Part shown: positions 55,863 through 62,676 of the stretch, piece after piece
How positions within the stretch are numbered: the stretch's first letter is position 1
Layout: each line of letters starts with the position of its first letter
Origin: a virus
Length of the DNA: 64,000 nt
Strand: one strand, 5' to 3'
IMG/VR virus record: IMGVR_UViG_3300020420_000009
Location: 62,001 to 126,000 of that record
Made by a program: the position numbers and the translations under genes
The notes under the pieces: model-generated
Database searches by the model: none
What the model was told of the DNA's origin: nothing
Seen by the model: only the letters and a program-made list of their open reading frames with translations

Positions 55863-56956
55863 CAGTATTTAATAAGAACAAAATAGATTTCACTAAAGGT
55901 AAATTATTCTTTGGTGACGAACTAAACACACAAAGATTTGACGAGTTCAAATATCCTATATTTGATAAACTCACGCAGAGACAGTTGAGTTTCTTTTGGA
56001 GACCCGAAGAAGTTTCACTACAGAAAGATAGAAATGATTATCAACAACTCAACGATGCACAAAAACACATATTTACCTCTAACTTGAGGTATCAAACTTT
56101 ACTCGATTCTGTTCAGGGCAGAGCTCCATCCATAGCATTTTTACCGTTTGTGACTCTCCCTGAACTAGAATCTTGTATTATTACTTGGGACTTTATGGAG
56201 ACCATACACAGTAGGTCTTATACACATATAATTAAGAATGTATATGCAAACCCAAGTGATGTCTTTGACACAATATTAGACGAAGAAGCTATTATAAAAA
56301 GAGCTGAAATGGTCACAGAGAAATACGACAAGTTTATTGAACTCGGAAGACGAAAACTTTTAGGATTAAAGGTTGACGACTACGAGTTATATAAAGCCCT
56401 ATATCTTGCATTGGTATCTGTAAACATACTAGAAGGTATAAGATTTTTTGTTTCATTTGCATGTAGTTTTGCATTCGGTGAACTCAAACTAATGGAAGGT
56501 TCTGCAAAGATTATATCTTTCATTGCAAGAGACGAAGCACAACACCTTGCAACTTCACAACATATCCTAAAATGTTATCAAAAACATGAGAACGATAAAA
56601 TCATGAACAAGGTCATGAAGGATTGTGAACAAGAAGTCTATCAAATGTATGAAGACGCAGTAAATCAAGAGAAAGAATGGGCAGAGTTTTTGTTTAGAGA
56701 TGGTTCTATGATTGGTCTTACCTCACAGGTATTAGGTCAGTATGTAGAATACATTGCAAACAAGAGAATGAGAATGATTGGATTAGACCCTATATATGAT
56801 ATATCCAGTGCAAATAACCCTTTACCATGGACTAGACATTGGTTAAATAGTAGAGGACTACAAAATGCACCACAGGAGACAGAGATAGAGTCATATCTGA
56901 TTGGAGGTATAAAACAAGATGTATCAGACGATACATTCGCAGACTTTAAACTATAA
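55859..56956 (+). CDS. nrdB: Ribonucleotide reductase small subunit
   Basis: 365 aa (T4 388). Supplies the tyrosyl radical. Di-iron and radical residues are in ITWDFMETIHSRSYTHI (E-x2-H-x3-Y). The later helix pairs LVSVNILEGIRFFVSFACSF and IARDEAQHLATSQH carry the remaining ligands. The C-terminus (DVSDDTFADFKL) fits the NrdA-binding tail. Overlaps the upstream oxygenase gene by 4 bases. Confidence 0.95.
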   Translation: MTVFNKNKIDFTKGKLFFGDELNTQRFDEFKYPIFDKLTQRQLSFFWRPEEVSLQKDRNDYQQLNDAQKHIFTSNLRYQTLLDSVQGRAPSIAFLPFVTLPELESCIITWDFMETIHSRSYTHIIKNVYANPSDVFDTILDEEAIIKRAEMVTEKYDKFIELGRRKLLGLKVDDYELYKALYLALVSVNILEGIRFFVSFACSFAFGELKLMEGSAKIISFIARDEAQHLATSQHILKCYQKHENDKIMNKVMKDCEQEVYQMYEDAVNQEKEWAEFLFRDGSMIGLTSQVLGQYVEYIANKRMRMIGLDPIYDISSANNPLPWTRHWLNSRGLQNAPQETEIESYLIGGIKQDVSDDTFADFKL

Positions 56957-56958
56957 CT

Positions 56959-57402
56959 ATGAATGATTTAGCAGGAATAATGACAGTATTTGTAATTTGC
57001 TTTGGTGGATTACTATACACAACATACGACAATCTAGAATATAAAGGATATCCTAGAGCTCAAAGTTGCACTGGTGAGTGTTATGAGGAATATGTCAGAA
57101 CACACGGAACAACAGTAGAACAACTACAGAAACAACAGGCAGCTGCAGCTGAAGACCCTTTCAGTTCTATCAAAGGACTATGGGGTGGTTGTGCAGCTTG
57201 TCATGGTAGAGAAGGTCAAGGTATGGGTGCATTCCCAAAACTTGCAGGGCAATCTTCTGATTACATAAGTCAGAAGTTATATGCATATAAAAATAGAGAG
57301 ACGGTGGGTAATATGTCTTCCACAATGTGGGCTCAAGCAGGAATGTTGAGTGATTCAGATATAGAAACATTGTCTCAATTTATTGAGGAAACTATGAAAT
57401 GA
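56959..57402 (+). CDS. Membrane-anchored cytochrome c
   Basis: 147 aa. N-terminal membrane helix (LAGIMTVFVICFGGLLY), a short linker with two Cys (CTGEC) and a class I cytochrome c domain. The haem site is CAACH (Cys78, Cys81, His82), followed by FPKLAGQSSDYISQKLYAYK and a distal Met (Met123 likely, in SSTMWAQAGMLSDSDIETL), as in c4/c5-type cytochromes. Export and host haem ligation are required. Directly behind nrdB (2-base gap) and overlapping glutaredoxin. Would donate or accept electrons in the host respiratory chain; rare in phages. Confidence 0.88.
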   Translation: MNDLAGIMTVFVICFGGLLYTTYDNLEYKGYPRAQSCTGECYEEYVRTHGTTVEQLQKQQAAAAEDPFSSIKGLWGGCAACHGREGQGMGAFPKLAGQSSDYISQKLYAYKNRETVGNMSSTMWAQAGMLSDSDIETLSQFIEETMK

Positions 57403-57632
57403 TTGAGATATGGAGTAAACCTTCATGTCCTTATTGTGTAAAAGCAAAGAATCTTTGTGAACGAGAAGGATATGAATACAAATACTATATGTTAGAAGAA
57501 GACTTTTCTAGAGAAGAACTCTTCGAAAGATTTCCAAGTGCCAGAACTTTCCCACAAATCACTGCACACGGTGAATATATTGGTGGATACACAGAGTTTG
57601 AACAATGGCATGACGGATTAAGGCGTGTCTAG
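57399..57632 (+). CDS. grx: Glutaredoxin
   Basis: 77 aa. Active site KPSCPYCVKAK (C-P-Y-C), cis-Pro region FPQIT and the glutathione-binding GEYIGGYTEFEQW. A dithiol glutaredoxin, probably the reductant for the phage ribonucleotide reductase encoded just upstream and possibly for the peroxiredoxin. Overlaps the cytochrome gene by 4 bases. Confidence 0.94.
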   Translation: MIEIWSKPSCPYCVKAKNLCEREGYEYKYYMLEEDFSREELFERFPSARTFPQITAHGEYIGGYTEFEQWHDGLRRV

Positions 57633-57903
57633 AAACTACTTAAAAGTCTGTAAATTATATTTACCTAGAGAAGATAAAAGGTGTGTTGAATCTATGAGAT
57701 GGGAACACATGTTTTTATCTATCCCTTTGGTCGATGACAAAAACATTCCAATAAACGAAAGAAGAATCTATATAGAGGGACTCGATTTCTATGAGTCAGA
57801 ATCAAAGCACCCTCTTCCGTTTGCAACTATAAACGGAAAGAAAAAGACTATGGAAAACTTTTGGGAAGAGATTCTAGGAGAGAAAAAACATGAAGATGTA
57901 TAA
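57625..57903 (+). CDS. Hypothetical protein behind glutaredoxin
   Basis: 92 aa from GTG57625, overlapping grx by 8 bases. Charged, mixed fold (LKVCKLYLPREDKRCVESMR; RRIYIEGLDFYESESKHPLP; KKTMENFWEEILGE). No family recognised. Its last bases overlap the zinc-ribbon gene. Confidence 0.55.
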   Translation: MSRNYLKVCKLYLPREDKRCVESMRWEHMFLSIPLVDDKNIPINERRIYIEGLDFYESESKHPLPFATINGKKKTMENFWEEILGEKKHEDV

Positions 57904-58051
57904 AGTATATTGTCCTAATTGCAAATCAGAATGTGAGATAGGACATGAAATGACAGAGTCTTATCAGATTCTTCATTGTCCCTTTTGTGGTTCAGATATA
58001 GATAACGATGTGATTGAAGAATTAGAGTATGACGATGGAGATATATTGTAA
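57890..58051 (+). CDS. Small zinc-ribbon protein (53 aa)
   Basis: ATG57890 inside the end of the previous gene; stop 58049-58051. Two C-x-x-C knuckles, CPNCKSEC and CPFCGSD, form a zinc ribbon. The C-terminus is acidic (VIEELEYDDGDIL). Probably binds nucleic acid or a protein partner. Overlaps the peptidase-like gene start by 23 bases. Confidence 0.62.
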   Translation: MKMYKVYCPNCKSECEIGHEMTESYQILHCPFCGSDIDNDVIEELEYDDGDIL

Positions 58052-58343
58052 ACAAAAAGGACTCTTAGACCTTGCAATGAGACATGCTAAGGCACTTAGC
58101 GTCGATTCTAAGGACGCTATAGTAAATATTAAACGATTACCACCCCAATTCACACAAAAAGGTCTTATAGAGTATCCTAGGACACTAGGAAAACGGACTT
58201 ATATAGACTTATTCATAAAAATGGACGAAGAGAAAGAGATTACCCTTGCACATGAGATGATGCATGTAAAACAGGTGTTAATTGACGGTAAAATAGACGA
58301 AAATGAGGCGTATTTGTATGAAAAAACCTACAAATTGCCTTGA
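58029..58343 (+). CDS. Small HExxH metalloprotease-like protein
   Basis: 104 aa. The zinc motif ITLAHEMMHVKQVLIDGKID (H-E-M-M-H) is followed by ENEAYLYEKTY, where a Glu could be the third ligand, as in short SprT- or M78-like phage peptidases. The minimal size is notable. ATG58029 or ATG58035 may be the start. Function unknown; second HExxH protein in the window. Confidence 0.62.
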   Translation: MTMEIYCKQKGLLDLAMRHAKALSVDSKDAIVNIKRLPPQFTQKGLIEYPRTLGKRTYIDLFIKMDEEKEITLAHEMMHVKQVLIDGKIDENEAYLYEKTYKLP

Positions 58344-58369
58344 CAATACCCGCCATTTAGTAGTATAAT
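58340..58369 (+). promoter_or_regulatory. Early-type promoter (18-base spacer)
   Basis: TTGACA at 58340-58345 and a perfect TATAAT at 58364-58369; ATG58376 follows 6 bases later. Confidence 0.85.
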
Positions 58370-58375
58370 GTATAC

Positions 58376-58594
58376 ATGATAGAGATTGAGAGAGTAAGTC
58401 CCCTAACAGGAATAACCAACAAGATGTATATGGATATATCTGCAAAACAGGCTGAAGAATGGAACAGACCTGCTGGAGAAAGAAGACTTATCCAAGACAT
58501 CTTTCCTAATCTTTCAGAAGACGAAAGAGAGTTTATTATGACAGGTTATACCCCTCAAGACTGGAAAACAATGGAGGTTGCATTTAATGAATAA
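58376..58594 (+). CDS. Small conserved phage protein
   Basis: 72 aa. The pattern SPLTGITNKMYMDISAKQ, then IQDIFPNLSEDEREFIMTGY and TPQDW, is shared by many phages, with no known function. Directly behind a consensus promoter, so expressed early. Overlaps the nucleotidase gene by 8 bases. Confidence 0.7.
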   Translation: MIEIERVSPLTGITNKMYMDISAKQAEEWNRPAGERRLIQDIFPNLSEDEREFIMTGYTPQDWKTMEVAFNE

Positions 58595-59087
58595 AAACAT
58601 AAACTACATTTTTGTAGATATGGACGGAGTTCTTGCAGACTTCCTAAGAGGTTGTGAATCTTACTTAGGACACCCTCTAACAAATGACGATAAAGGTCAC
58701 ACAGATTACGATAATAGAAAAGAAGAATTAACAAACAAAAGACTATTTGCAAACTTACCACCTATGGTAGATATGTATGACTTGATTGCATATATCAAAC
58801 ACACAGGACTTCCATGGGAGATATTGACTGCAGCTGGTTTAGTGAACAGAGATTTAGTTGTCTACGATAAAAACGAGTGGATAAAAAGATATGTTGACCC
58901 AAGTGTGGTTATAAATTGCACATTTACAGGAAGTCAAAAAGCTGCATATGCAATGGAAGGTAATGTTCTAATTGACGATAGACCAAAGAACATAGAAGCA
59001 TGGGAAACTGCTGGTGGAATCGGGATATTACATACCAGTGCAAAAGAAACAATAGAAACACTTAAAGAGTTAAGAAAGAACGACTAG
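58587..59087 (+). CDS. 5'(3')-deoxyribonucleotidase-like HAD phosphatase
   Basis: 166 aa from ATG58587. HAD motif I FVDMDGVLADF (catalytic Asp pair), motif II ILTAAG, motif III Lys in TGSQKAAYA and motif IV VLIDDRPKN. Matches the NT5C/YorS group that dephosphorylates (deoxy)nucleotides, adjusting the nucleotide pool. Followed by a structured non-coding region. Confidence 0.85.
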   Translation: MNKNINYIFVDMDGVLADFLRGCESYLGHPLTNDDKGHTDYDNRKEELTNKRLFANLPPMVDMYDLIAYIKHTGLPWEILTAAGLVNRDLVVYDKNEWIKRYVDPSVVINCTFTGSQKAAYAMEGNVLIDDRPKNIEAWETAGGIGILHTSAKETIETLKELRKND

Positions 59088-59170
59088 AAGACCGAGGGTT
59101 CGTGACCCTCTCCCGTAGACGGGCTGCAATAACAGATAACGACTGTGAGTAGGAAGATTCTAGACTAGAG

Positions 59171-59224
59171 ACCCCTCGACACTGCTGAAGAGTATTGGAT
59201 GAAGAGGGGTTTTGTTATACACTA
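59171..59224 (+). terminator. Terminator-like stem at the end of the structured region
   Basis: ACCCCTC (59171-59177) and GAGGGGT (59214-59220) enclose a 36-base loop; the stem ends in TTTTG. The long loop makes simple termination less certain. Confidence 0.45.
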
Positions 59225-59228
59225 AATA
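59221..59228 (+). promoter_or_regulatory. Late promoter box ACTAAATA, 5 bases before ATG59234
   Basis: AGACT separates it from the ATG. It sits 7-8 bases beyond the terminator-like stem, as expected for a fresh late transcription unit. Confidence 0.6.
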
Positions 59229-59233
59229 AGACT

Positions 59234-59485
59234 ATGAATGAATTCTTTATAAAAGTCAAAGATTTTCTTGTATCTACCTTTTGGTGGTTTATTGATTTGT
59301 TTAGAGAAAGATATCAAATCACTGTATCATTCAATAGAGAGTATGGTGACGCAGATGATAAGCAATATATTGCAAAGAAAATCTTTAAACAAACAGAGAA
59401 ACATTTAAAGTTTAAAGATGAAGACGGTTGTATGGTAGAGTTCAGAAGCTCTGGTGGTCTTCATTATATAATCAAGGAGTTATAA
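59234..59485 (+). CDS. Small late protein with hydrophobic N-terminus
   Basis: 83 aa from ATG59234. An aromatic hydrophobic stretch (VKDFLVSTFWWFIDLF) is followed by a soluble beta/alpha part (YQITVSFNREYGDADDKQYI; VEFRSSGGLHYIIKEL). Its stop overlaps the next ATG. Being first in the spanin unit, it could be a holin-related or lysis protein; no family recognised. Confidence 0.58.
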   Translation: MNEFFIKVKDFLVSTFWWFIDLFRERYQITVSFNREYGDADDKQYIAKKIFKQTEKHLKFKDEDGCMVEFRSSGGLHYIIKEL

Positions 59486-59868
59486 TGCAACAATTTTTTA
59501 TAGGACTCATACTTGTTCTAGGTCTATCGACATATTGGTTGTATACAACTAATCAAACTTTAGCAGAGAACAATATGAAATTAGAAATGGCTGTAGAAGA
59601 ACAAAAACAAGCCATGGAGGCTCTTCGAGAGTCTTACGAGAAACAAGGTAAAGCACTCATGAACATGAGTAGAAAGAATGCAGAGATAGAAGCAGAGAAA
59701 GCTGAATATCTTGCAATCTTTAGTAGACATAATTTAGATATGCTTGCATTGAAAAAACCTGGCCTTATAACAAATAGGTTTAACAATGGAAGTGAACAAG
59801 TAATGGAGACGATGGAAAATGATACAGAAGAACTTTATAATCTTACTGTCCCTAATGATAGTGATTAG
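59485..59868 (+). CDS. Inner-membrane spanin-like protein (i-spanin candidate)
   Basis: 127 aa. One N-terminal transmembrane helix (FFIGLILVLGLSTYWLYT) followed by a long periplasmic coiled coil (ENNMKLEMAVEEQKQAMEAL; NMSRKNAEIEAEKAEYLAIF), the layout of Rz-type i-spanins. Overlaps the lipoprotein gene by 50 bases in another frame, as Rz/Rz1 pairs often do. Would fuse inner and outer membranes at lysis. Confidence 0.68.
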   Translation: MQQFFIGLILVLGLSTYWLYTTNQTLAENNMKLEMAVEEQKQAMEALRESYEKQGKALMNMSRKNAEIEAEKAEYLAIFSRHNLDMLALKKPGLITNRFNNGSEQVMETMENDTEELYNLTVPNDSD

Positions 59869-60337
59869 TGGGTGTTCCAGTTTTGGTGCAAGAAAAATAG
59901 AAACAGTTTCTAAACCAATAGAAATTGATATCATGCAACCCGATTTACCTCGACCATTACAGCTGACAGCTCCCGAATGGTGGGTTGTATCAGATGCAGT
60001 GATTACTAATCCATGCAGAAAGGTATTTGACGAAGAGAAACAAAAAGAACTCAGACCAAAGGCATGTGCAAAAGAGGATACAGAGAATCCCGATTGGCCA
60101 GAAGGATATACATATCTAGATAGGTTCCTTGACGAAATGAGAGAACAGAATAATGGTGAAGTCTTATTTGTTGCAACCACAATAGGTGACTACAAAGTCA
60201 TGGCAGAGGACATGCAAGAATTGAGACGATACATAAAACAAATGGGTGAAGTAATAATATATTATAGGAATGTGACAATCAAAGGTGAGCCTGGGGTTGG
60301 AGCTGCAGTGAAAAAGAATGAGACCACCAAAGATTAA
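59819..60337 (+). CDS. Outer-membrane lipoprotein, o-spanin-like
   Basis: 172 aa. Signal with lipobox VISGC (Cys19). The mature part is larger than classical Rz1 but contains KPIEIDIMQPDLPRPLQLTA and PEWWVVSDAVITNPC, a pattern I recognise from spanin partners in marine phages. The C-terminus is helical (MAEDMQELRRYIKQMGEVII). Starts inside the i-spanin-like gene. Confidence 0.65.
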   Translation: MIQKNFIILLSLMIVISGCSSFGARKIETVSKPIEIDIMQPDLPRPLQLTAPEWWVVSDAVITNPCRKVFDEEKQKELRPKACAKEDTENPDWPEGYTYLDRFLDEMREQNNGEVLFVATTIGDYKVMAEDMQELRRYIKQMGEVIIYYRNVTIKGEPGVGAAVKKNETTKD

Positions 60338-61073
60338 TGCACCTAGTGACTATCAACCACTAAGTAATTTTAACATATTCGACATATTTCCCACACCTAT
60401 GTTGAGGGGAACATTTAATTATGACCATGGATATATTGCAGATTCATGTGAAGAATTACTTGACGAATGTAAAGAACTAGACCCAAATCCAAAGAGAAAC
60501 TACACCAATTATTTCTTTCAAGACAATAGAAAGAAAATGTATACACTTCCATGGTATAGAGATTTTGCAAATATAATCAAAGATACATATGTCGGATTCA
60601 TAAGAAATCAATTCGATAGGGATATCTCTTTTTTAAATAGAAAAGACATACATTTATTTTCATGGGTCAGTAGATATGAAGAAGGTATCCACCATGATAC
60701 ACACAATCATGTAAAAACAATATTGAGTGGGACATACTATCCAAGAGCTCAAGGTGCAGAACAACCAATCAAATTTTACAATCCAAGTCCAAATGTATTT
60801 TCACATTCAAGTCCTTCTAATTGTATAGACGGTAATATGCCTAATACACAAATTATGGGTGCAATAGGTTCACCTATGGAATTGTTGATACACCCAATAG
60901 AGGGAGAAGTTTTATTATGGCCGTCCTACCTATATCATAGTGTTGACGAACCACAAAATGTGCAAGAAGATTACAGTAGAATTGCAATATCTTTTAATCT
61001 TATGCATAACGAACCTCTAGAAGATACAGAAGACGGAGACAGCTTTCCTTACGAGGTTTTATACAATGAGTGA
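60318..61073 (+). CDS. 2OG-Fe(II) oxygenase-like protein (oxygenase run, 1)
   Basis: 251 aa. FNIFDIFPTPMLRGTF start is typical of phage and marine-bacterial oxygenases of this group. Iron motif region GIHHDTHNH near 122, GTYYPRAQG, distal His in YLYHSVDEPQ and the 2OG Arg in SRIAISFN. LHPIEGEV-type strand present as IHPIEGEVLLWPS. Overlaps the lipoprotein gene by 20 bases and the next oxygenase by 8. May hydroxylate a protein or base; substrate unknown. Confidence 0.75.
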   Translation: MRPPKINAPSDYQPLSNFNIFDIFPTPMLRGTFNYDHGYIADSCEELLDECKELDPNPKRNYTNYFFQDNRKKMYTLPWYRDFANIIKDTYVGFIRNQFDRDISFLNRKDIHLFSWVSRYEEGIHHDTHNHVKTILSGTYYPRAQGAEQPIKFYNPSPNVFSHSSPSNCIDGNMPNTQIMGAIGSPMELLIHPIEGEVLLWPSYLYHSVDEPQNVQEDYSRIAISFNLMHNEPLEDTEDGDSFPYEVLYNE

Positions 61074-61773
61074 TTATTATTCAATAGATACATTATACAG
61101 ACAGAGTGCAGAATGGGACATAACATACGATAATGAGAATGAAGTTATATACATTGAGAATTATTTTGAGAATCCTCATGCAGTCAAAAAACATATATCA
61201 GAGAGAGAATATCCACTATGGAAATACAACGAGGAGAGACAATCACCTAATGGTATAGACTATCTAGACTGTAGAATAGTAGATACTGTAGGACACCCAA
61301 CAAGATTATGGATAAACCAACAAGTCAGAATCACAGAACTCTTGAGACAATATGGATTTCATAGAGGTGAATACCGTTGGCAAGATTTGATAGAGGTCAA
61401 TTGTTTCAAGACAATAAAAGATTACGATAAGTCAATGCAACATTTTCCACATGTAGACGGAAACTTCAAAGACCCACAGGAAGAGAGTGTTGTCAATATG
61501 TTAGTTTATCTAGACGAGTTTGAGAATGGTGGCACAGCTGTATATAAACCTACATGGTTGCAGAATAATGAGGGAGAAGGACTCATACAACCAGTAGAAG
61601 AAATCATGGATTTAGACCATGTCATACCAGCAAAGTTTAACCGTTGTGTTTTATTTGGTGGTTCTAAAATGCATGGTGCATACATTGAAGACTATAATGA
61701 TTATAAAGAAAATTGGAGATACAGTTTCGTAAACTTCTTCTTTCCCGAGGGACATAGAAATGGACATAACTAG
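61066..61773 (+). CDS. 2OG-Fe(II) oxygenase-like protein (oxygenase run, 2)
   Basis: 235 aa. HxD motif HFPHVDGNF near 126, strand block VVNMLVYLDEFENGGTAVYK, distal His in GGSKMHGAYIED and the 2OG Arg in NWRYSFVNFFFP. Resembles DUF6445-type enzymes. The run of three overlapping oxygenase genes suggests related substrates. Confidence 0.75.
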   Translation: MSDYYSIDTLYRQSAEWDITYDNENEVIYIENYFENPHAVKKHISEREYPLWKYNEERQSPNGIDYLDCRIVDTVGHPTRLWINQQVRITELLRQYGFHRGEYRWQDLIEVNCFKTIKDYDKSMQHFPHVDGNFKDPQEESVVNMLVYLDEFENGGTAVYKPTWLQNNEGEGLIQPVEEIMDLDHVIPAKFNRCVLFGGSKMHGAYIEDYNDYKENWRYSFVNFFFPEGHRNGHN

Positions 61774-62407
61774 AGACTATGGGATACTAGACAAGTATCA
61801 ACTAAACTCAAATCTTATTATATTGTTTGACGAAATCATAAATGTTGAAATGTGTGAAACATTGATTGTTGATTTCCAAAGTATACCAGCTGTAGAAACT
61901 GTAGTTATTGACGGTGTAGAACTACCAAAAGATGAGAAAATAAGAAACGAGGGTGTGTGGAGAGTAGAAAACAGACCCGACAATCAATGGGCAGTTCTCA
62001 ATAAGACAAAAGTATTAGATGATGTAGTGCAAAAGATAGACTTTGCATTACCAAAAGGATTCCATTTTGGAAATGTCACTCAAGGACAGTTTTTTCAATT
62101 GGGTGAGGGAGACCATGTTCCATGGAGTAATGCACAAAGTGAAATGGAGAAGGGAGATAGTGGAACAGTTATTATTTTTCTCAATGACGATTTTACAGGT
62201 GGTGATTATGTTGTTAATAATCATGTAATCAAGACAAGACAAGGAACAGTGATAGGACACAACTATCACCAAAATTTATGGACAAGTTTTCAACCCATAC
62301 ATAAAGGGTGCAGATTTTATTTACAACTCTATTTTGAGTTGCCAACAGATTTACAGGAGATAGTGGACAATGCCAGTGAAGTTCGGGAAGAGTCAAGTCA
62401 GAGTTGA
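61760..62407 (+). CDS. 2OG-oxygenase-fold protein with altered HxD (oxygenase run, 3)
   Basis: 215 aa. The fold pattern is present (QFFQLGEGDHVPWSNAQSEM; VIIFLNDDFTGGDYVVNNHV; YHQNLWTSFQPIHKGCRFYL), but the usual H-x-D/E is H-V-P-W, so the iron-binding acid seems lost. The distal His and Arg (HKGCR) remain. It may be inactive, a regulator of its neighbours, or use another ligand. Overlaps the previous gene by 14 bases. Confidence 0.65.
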   Translation: MDITRDYGILDKYQLNSNLIILFDEIINVEMCETLIVDFQSIPAVETVVIDGVELPKDEKIRNEGVWRVENRPDNQWAVLNKTKVLDDVVQKIDFALPKGFHFGNVTQGQFFQLGEGDHVPWSNAQSEMEKGDSGTVIIFLNDDFTGGDYVVNNHVIKTRQGTVIGHNYHQNLWTSFQPIHKGCRFYLQLYFELPTDLQEIVDNASEVREESSQS

Positions 62408-62603
62408 CAGAGCTACAAAAAAAGTGACGATTGAACATGAGTATATGAAATGTCAATCAATAGACAAACTAATAGAAGCTTATAACAAAGACGGACAACG
62501 ACCAAAATTAAAACAAAAGGTGAAGAACGAAATTGTAAGACGAAACAAACTTGGTCTATGCAATGTAGTGTTCAAACCAAAAGAAAACGAATTGGGGCTG
62601 TAG
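62370..62603 (+). CDS. Small conserved phage protein overlapping tRNA-Ala
   Basis: 77 aa. VKFGKSQVRVDRATKKVTIE, then KCQSIDKLIEAYNKDGQRPK and KVKNEIVRRNK, a pattern conserved in marine T4-like phages without known function. Its last three codons (GGG CTG and stop TAG, 62595-62603) lie within the 5' acceptor and D-stem of the tRNA gene, so one stretch of DNA is under both constraints. Confidence 0.65.
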   Translation: MPVKFGKSQVRVDRATKKVTIEHEYMKCQSIDKLIEAYNKDGQRPKLKQKVKNEIVRRNKLGLCNVVFKPKENELGL

Positions 62604-62669
62604 CTCAGTTGGGAGAGCGCCTGCTTTGCACGCAGGAGGTCGGAGGTTCGACCCCTCTCAGCTCCACCA
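62594..62669 (+). tRNA. tRNA-Ala (anticodon TGC)
   Basis: 76 bases with CCA encoded. The acceptor stem pairs GGGGCTG with CAGCTCC (one G-U); D-arm GCTC/GAGC; anticodon stem CCTGC/GCAGG with loop TTTGCAC (anticodon TGC); T-arm GGAGG/CCTCT (one G-U... mismatch-tolerant) with TTCGACC loop. It reads Ala GCA, a codon heavily used by the phage genes here. Its sequence looks like a bacterial tRNA-Ala, so recent capture from a host is possible. Confidence 0.95.
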
Positions 62670-62676
62670 TGTTATT

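Larger units (their letters stand above)
59088..59233 (+). ncRNA. Structured non-coding RNA / riboswitch-like leader
   Basis: 146 bases without a gene. GAGGGT (59094-59099) pairs with ACCCTC (59105-59110); CCCG-TAGA-CGGG lies at 59112-59123; ACAG (59132-59135) can pair with CTGT (59143-59146). A 7-base stem ACCCCTC/GAGGGGT (59171-59177 with 59214-59220) is followed by TTTTG. GAGGG at 59094-59098 could instead pair with CCCTC at 59173-59177, so two folds exclude each other, as in riboswitches or attenuators. Ends at a late box. Confidence 0.45.

Noticed and set aside
59088-59220. Glutamine (glnA / downstream-peptide) riboswitch, known from marine phages
   Set aside because: I looked for the conserved GGAAGUAGG-type core and found only a loose resemblance (GTGAGTAGG), so I call it unclassified.
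62626-62676. N-terminal extension of the oxygenase frame from within the tRNA
   Set aside because: The extension is tRNA sequence (TTG start in the anticodon arm); ATG62677 fits the protein family.
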